Shown: positions 60,770 to 64,000 of the stretch, in pieces
How positions within the stretch are numbered: position 1 is the first letter of the stretch
Layout: the number at the start of each line of letters is the position of its first letter
Source of the DNA: Dyadobacter bucti
GTDB taxonomy: Bacteria > Bacteroidota > Bacteroidia > Cytophagales > Spirosomataceae
NCBI RefSeq assembly: GCF_005869225.1
Contig: NZ_SWFP01000004.1
Location: 1-64,000 of the forward strand
Direction: 5' to 3'
DNA: 64,000 nt
Notes under the pieces: generated by a model
Database searches by the model: none
Told to the model about the DNA's origin: nothing
Seen by the model: only the letters and a program-made list of their open reading frames with translations
Translations under genes and position numbers: made by a program

Positions 60770-62191
60770 ATGGAGCAAATAGTTAATGCTATCAATGATA
60801 TTATTTGGAGTAATGTTCTGATCGGCCTTTGTCTGGTCACCGGAATTTATTTTTCTTTTGTAACAAGATTTTTACAGGTCCGATATATCAAAGATATGGT
60901 TGCACTGCTTTTCAACGGACAGTCATCGACCAAAGGAGTTTCCTCTTTCCAGGCATTTGCGATCGCCATTTCAGGCCGCGTGGGCACCGGTAATATCGCT
61001 GGTGTAGCCACAGCCATCGCCATGGGTGGGCCGGGAGCTGTGTTTTGGATGTGGGCAATTGCATTTTTGGGTGCCGCATCGGCGTATGTCGAAGCAACGT
61101 TGGGACAGATTTACAAGACTGTTCAGGATGGCCAGTATCGCGGCGGTCCGGCTTATTACATTGAAAAAGGGCTTGGTATGAAATGGTATGCCAACCTTTT
61201 CGCCATTGCCACGATTGCAAGCACAGCCCTGTTTTTGCCAGGTGTACAGAGTAACAGCATTGCCACCAGCGCATTCAGCGCATTTGAAATACCGGTTGAA
61301 ATCACCGGTGGCGCCGTTACGATTCTACTCGGACTCATCATTTTCGGAGGTGTAAAACGGATCGGAAAAGTGGCCGAATTTGTGGTGCCGTTTATGGCGG
61401 GCGCCTACATTTTAATGGCCTTGATTGTCATTGGCCTTAATATAACCGAAGTGCCCGGCGTTTTCGCACTGATCTTCCGCTCGGCATTTGATCTGGAACC
61501 GGCGTTTGGAGGGATTTTTGGGATGGCAGTTTTATGGGGGGTGAAGCGGGGTGTTTATTCCAACGAAGCCGGACAGGGAACTGCGCCCCACGCTGCTGCG
61601 GCTGCTGAAATCAGCCATCCGGCAATGCAGGGTCTGGTGCAGGCATTTTCAGTATATGTCGACACGCTTTTTGTATGCACCGCCACAGCATTAATGATTC
61701 TTTTCACCGGCCAGTATAACGTATTGAATCCCAAAGGTGGATTTCTCGTCGAGCACATTCCCGGCGCAGCGATGGGTGCCGAATTTACACAGTCTGCGAT
61801 TAACGTACATTTCCCTGCGCTGGGCAGCGGGTTTGTTGCTGTGGCGCTGCTGTTCTTCGCTTTTACCACCGTGATGGCTTACTATTATATTGCCGAAACA
61901 AATCTGAGCTATCTGCTGAAAGGCAAGAACAGCAAAGGTTATCTGTGGGCACTGAGAATCCTGATCATGGCCGCTACCTTTTACGGTTCAGTGAAAACGG
62001 CCGCACTTGCCTGGACGATCGGCGATATCGGGGTTGGCTTAATGGCATGGCTCAACATTATTGCCATTCTTTTACTGCGCAAACCAGCGCTACTAGCCCT
62101 CAAAGATTATCAAAATCAGAAAGACGCGGGTAAAGTCCCTGTTTTCAAACCTGGGGAGCTTGGCATTAAGAATACCGAGGAGTGGCATTAG
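60770..62191 (+). CDS. alanine/glycine:cation symporter (AGCS family)
   Basis: A 473-residue sodium (or proton)-coupled amino-acid symporter in the inner membrane. It has about 11 helices; family signatures include SSFQAFAIAISGRVGTGNIAG near residues 64-84, GVKRGVYSNEAGQGTAPHAA near 258-277, the signature core of AGCS proteins, and FTTVMAYYYIAETNLSYLLK. A D-Ala/glycine/alanine substrate is likely. Its stop codon overlaps that of the convergent histidine kinase by two bases. Confidence 0.93.
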   Translation: MEQIVNAINDIIWSNVLIGLCLVTGIYFSFVTRFLQVRYIKDMVALLFNGQSSTKGVSSFQAFAIAISGRVGTGNIAGVATAIAMGGPGAVFWMWAIAFLGAASAYVEATLGQIYKTVQDGQYRGGPAYYIEKGLGMKWYANLFAIATIASTALFLPGVQSNSIATSAFSAFEIPVEITGGAVTILLGLIIFGGVKRIGKVAEFVVPFMAGAYILMALIVIGLNITEVPGVFALIFRSAFDLEPAFGGIFGMAVLWGVKRGVYSNEAGQGTAPHAAAAAEISHPAMQGLVQAFSVYVDTLFVCTATALMILFTGQYNVLNPKGGFLVEHIPGAAMGAEFTQSAINVHFPALGSGFVAVALLFFAFTTVMAYYYIAETNLSYLLKGKNSKGYLWALRILIMAATFYGSVKTAALAWTIGDIGVGLMAWLNIIAILLLRKPALLALKDYQNQKDAGKVPVFKPGELGIKNTEEWH

Positions 62192-63657
62192 CGTGAGAAT
62201 AATACAAACTCAAATGCGGCGCCGTTTCCCTGCTCGCTGAAAACGCGGATGGAGCTTTGGTGTAATTCAAGGATCTTGCGGACGATCGCCAGGCCCAGCC
62301 CGATGCCTTTTGCCGAAGCTGCTTGCAAGTCTGCTTGTTTGTAGCGCTCAAATATCTGCTCCTGATATTCTTTGGCAATGCCTACGCCCGTATCTTCCAC
62401 TCTGATCCTGACACCATCGCCTGCCTCAGACAAGGCAATTGAAATCTGCCCGCCGTCGGGGGTGAATTTGAATGCATTATCCAGCAGGTTTTGGAAGATC
62501 CGCTCCGTCAGACCAATATCCGCGAAAACAGCAGGAAGAATGCCGGATGTGTCGAGTTTCAAACGGATATTCCGCTGTTCGGCTTTCAGCTGATAGGCAC
62601 TGAGAATGTCGGAAACCAGCTCTCCAATCGGAAACAGCTCCTTTTGCGGTTCAACCACATTTGATTCCAGTTTTGAATATTGAAACAGCTGGTCAACCAG
62701 CATAGAAAGCTTTTTGGTGCCTTCCAGCACAATTGAAAGATAACGTTCGGTTTCGGGGCCGGACAATGTTTCGCGTTTGATCGCCAGCGTTTCGGCATAA
62801 CCCTGCATGATCGAAAGCGGCGTCCGCAGGTCGTGAGACACATTGGCGATCAGTTCCTGCCGAAAGCGGTCGGTCGCGGTAATTTTCTCAAAATTCTGCA
62901 CAATAACGTCGGCCATTTCATTGAAAGTAGAGGTCAAAACGCCCAGGTTTCCCTTTGCATACCCATGTATACGCGCCGAGTAATCGCCATCTTGAAAGCG
63001 CTTTACCACGCCTGCAATGCTGCAAATGCTGTCGGTGATCAGAAAAAATGTGACTATGCCGACAACAAACGCACCCAGCAATGCCGCGAAAAAGATGTAA
63101 AGAGCTAGCCTGAAATTGAGATCACTATTCAGTGAGCCCAGGATTTCCTGTTGCTTTTCACTGGCGAGTACCGCATAGACATAACCTGCCAGCTTCCCGT
63201 TTTCCAGAACCGGGGCTGCCGAAAAGATACTGGCCTCGCCCTGATGCTTGGGATTGTCGCCCAACGGCCGGTGGTTGTCGTCGGCAGCCAGCCACTCATG
63301 CACTTTATTCATATCCACTTTTTTCATGTGAACGGTCGCTTCGGGCACTACATAATCCGTGATATTTCCAAGTGTATCAAGCAGATACACCTCTATGCTC
63401 GGGTTGGCCACCATTGTGGAATGGATAATGTCGTGGGTGACGGTCGTATCGGGTCGGCCGTTTTTGATCGGTTGCGTAAAAGTGGCCAGGTGACCGGCAA
63501 TATCACCATAAAGCTGCTGATGTGCGGCCATATAGTAGGTTTTGGAAAACCGTGAGCCGATGAGTACGAACACAAGCGCAAGTACCAGCAGCAAACTGGC
63601 AAAAACGGTGCTGATCTTCCAGAATAGCAGGTTACCGCTGATGGTTTTTACAGACAT
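62188..63657 (-). CDS. sensor histidine kinase of an OmpR-type two-component system
   Basis: The 489-residue protein starts MSVKTISGNLLFWKISTVFA; a start ten codons earlier would overlap the regulator. It has an N-terminal helix, a periplasmic sensory region (about 35-180), a second helix (about 185-210), a HAMP-like linker, the HisKA motif ANVSHDLRTPLS near residue 285 and an ATPase domain with NLLDNAFKFTP, DTGVGI and GLGLAIVRKI. It phosphorylates the regulator encoded just before it, whose stop lies one base upstream of this start. The signal is unknown. Confidence 0.93.
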   Translation of the reverse strand: MSVKTISGNLLFWKISTVFASLLLVLALVFVLIGSRFSKTYYMAAHQQLYGDIAGHLATFTQPIKNGRPDTTVTHDIIHSTMVANPSIEVYLLDTLGNITDYVVPEATVHMKKVDMNKVHEWLAADDNHRPLGDNPKHQGEASIFSAAPVLENGKLAGYVYAVLASEKQQEILGSLNSDLNFRLALYIFFAALLGAFVVGIVTFFLITDSICSIAGVVKRFQDGDYSARIHGYAKGNLGVLTSTFNEMADVIVQNFEKITATDRFRQELIANVSHDLRTPLSIMQGYAETLAIKRETLSGPETERYLSIVLEGTKKLSMLVDQLFQYSKLESNVVEPQKELFPIGELVSDILSAYQLKAEQRNIRLKLDTSGILPAVFADIGLTERIFQNLLDNAFKFTPDGGQISIALSEAGDGVRIRVEDTGVGIAKEYQEQIFERYKQADLQAASAKGIGLGLAIVRKILELHQSSIRVFSEQGNGAAFEFVLFSR

Positions 63658-63658
63658 A

Positions 63659-64000
63659 TCACAATTCTTCGTTAAACCGGTAGCCAATGCCCCAGGTAGT
63701 AAGTATATAGGTTGGGTTCGACACGTCGGTTTCTATTTTTCCTCTCAGCCGGTTGATATGCGTGTTGACCGTGTGTTCATATCCTTCAAAATCATAACCC
63801 CAAACGAGGCTCAGCAACTGTTTGCGGCTGTAACTCCTGCCCGGATTGGAGGCTAGTAGTACGATCAGCTCAAATTCCCTGGGTGAAAGCTCAATCCGAT
63901 CTCCTCGCAACATCACCTTGCGTTTGTCTACATCAATTTCCAGGTCGGCAATGGTTATCTGTGCAGATTGCGGCGAGCTGTAACGTGCTTTTTCTTCATT
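63659..64000 (-). CDS. OmpR-family response regulator, C-terminal part (cut by window edge)
   Basis: The frame runs to the window end without a start; 114 codons are visible. They cover the winged-helix output domain: IADLEIDVDKRKVMLRGDRI, ELSPREFELIVLLASNPGRS, YSRKQLLSLVWGYDF, TVNTHINRLRGKI and a final TTWGIGYRFNEEL. The receiver domain lies outside the window. It forms an operon with the histidine kinase, one base apart. Confidence 0.92.
   Translation of the reverse strand, partial: NEEKARYSSPQSAQITIADLEIDVDKRKVMLRGDRIELSPREFELIVLLASNPGRSYSRKQLLSLVWGYDFEGYEHTVNTHINRLRGKIETDVSNPTYILTTWGIGYRFNEEL

Noticed and set aside
1..64000. CRISPR arrays, tRNA or rRNA genes
   Set aside because: No regularly spaced direct repeats, cloverleaf-like sequences or rRNA segments were recognised by eye.

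Overview
The window reads as chromosome of a Cytophagales-type Bacteroidota, close to Dyadobacter in gene content. Supporting signs are two secreted proteins with type IX secretion C-terminal sorting domains, many lipoproteins with Bacteroidota-style signal peptides, a GlxA-like AraC regulator, a paired parallel-beta-helix/SO2930-type diheme cytochrome locus, and nearly no Shine-Dalgarno sequences. Species assignment is inference. No rRNA, tRNA, CRISPR array, prophage or replication origin was recognised.

Layout. 1-7.4 kb: the end of an IS3-family element cuts a sodium/sugar symporter gene. It is followed by an HxlR scrap, a nucleotidyltransferase-HEPN protein, a LysR regulator divergent from an SRPBCC-like gene, and a sigma-54 enhancer-binding protein next to two tandem NAD(P)-binding reductases. 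The first reductase carries a well-spaced -24/-12 promoter. 7.4-14.7 kb: a frameshifted membrane protein, a membrane-bound class III nucleotide cyclase, orphan small genes, about 1 kb of decayed sequence, and a YciI / DoxX-like / dehydrogenase-pseudogene operon divergent from the GlxA-like regulator. 14.7-28 kb: a 1314-residue T9SS protein (malectin, Ig-like, glucose/sorbosone-dehydrogenase-type propeller), an IS scar, a four-gene copper-resistance operon and a second T9SS protein.

28-40 kb: lipoproteins, a broken Dam methylase, a truncated dihydrofolate reductase, many small housekeeping and stress enzymes on the minus strand, an ECF sigma factor with a small membrane partner, and a divergent membrane protein plus MacB-type ABC permease. 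39.6-50 kb: a ThuA-like protein, the beta-helix/cytochrome pair, an operon of BaeRF3, HPF-like and NhaA proteins, then trehalase and a type II NADH dehydrogenase. 50-64 kb: lipoproteins, a Crp/Fnr regulator with a cupin gene, a second IS3 scar, a CPA2 antiporter co-transcribed with a carbonic-anhydrase-like lipoprotein that lacks all zinc ligands, a coiled-coil outer-membrane protein, an AGCS amino-acid symporter, and an OmpR-type two-component system cut by the window edge.

Functional modules visible are copper detoxification (Cys-rich protein, HMA-DUF3347 protein, multicopper oxidase with outer-membrane barrel, CPH-type P-ATPase), a pH/osmotic/stationary-phase stress block (BaeRF3, HPF, NhaA, trehalase, NDH-2, second antiporter), and a sigma-54-controlled reductase pair. 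An unusually large fraction of the window is gene debris: more than ten truncated, frameshifted or nonsense-bearing genes, several at IS3 scars. The most promising candidates for undescribed biology are the antiporter plus zinc-less carbonic-anhydrase-like lipoprotein operon, the BaeRF3-HPF-NhaA operon and the sigma-54 reductase unit.
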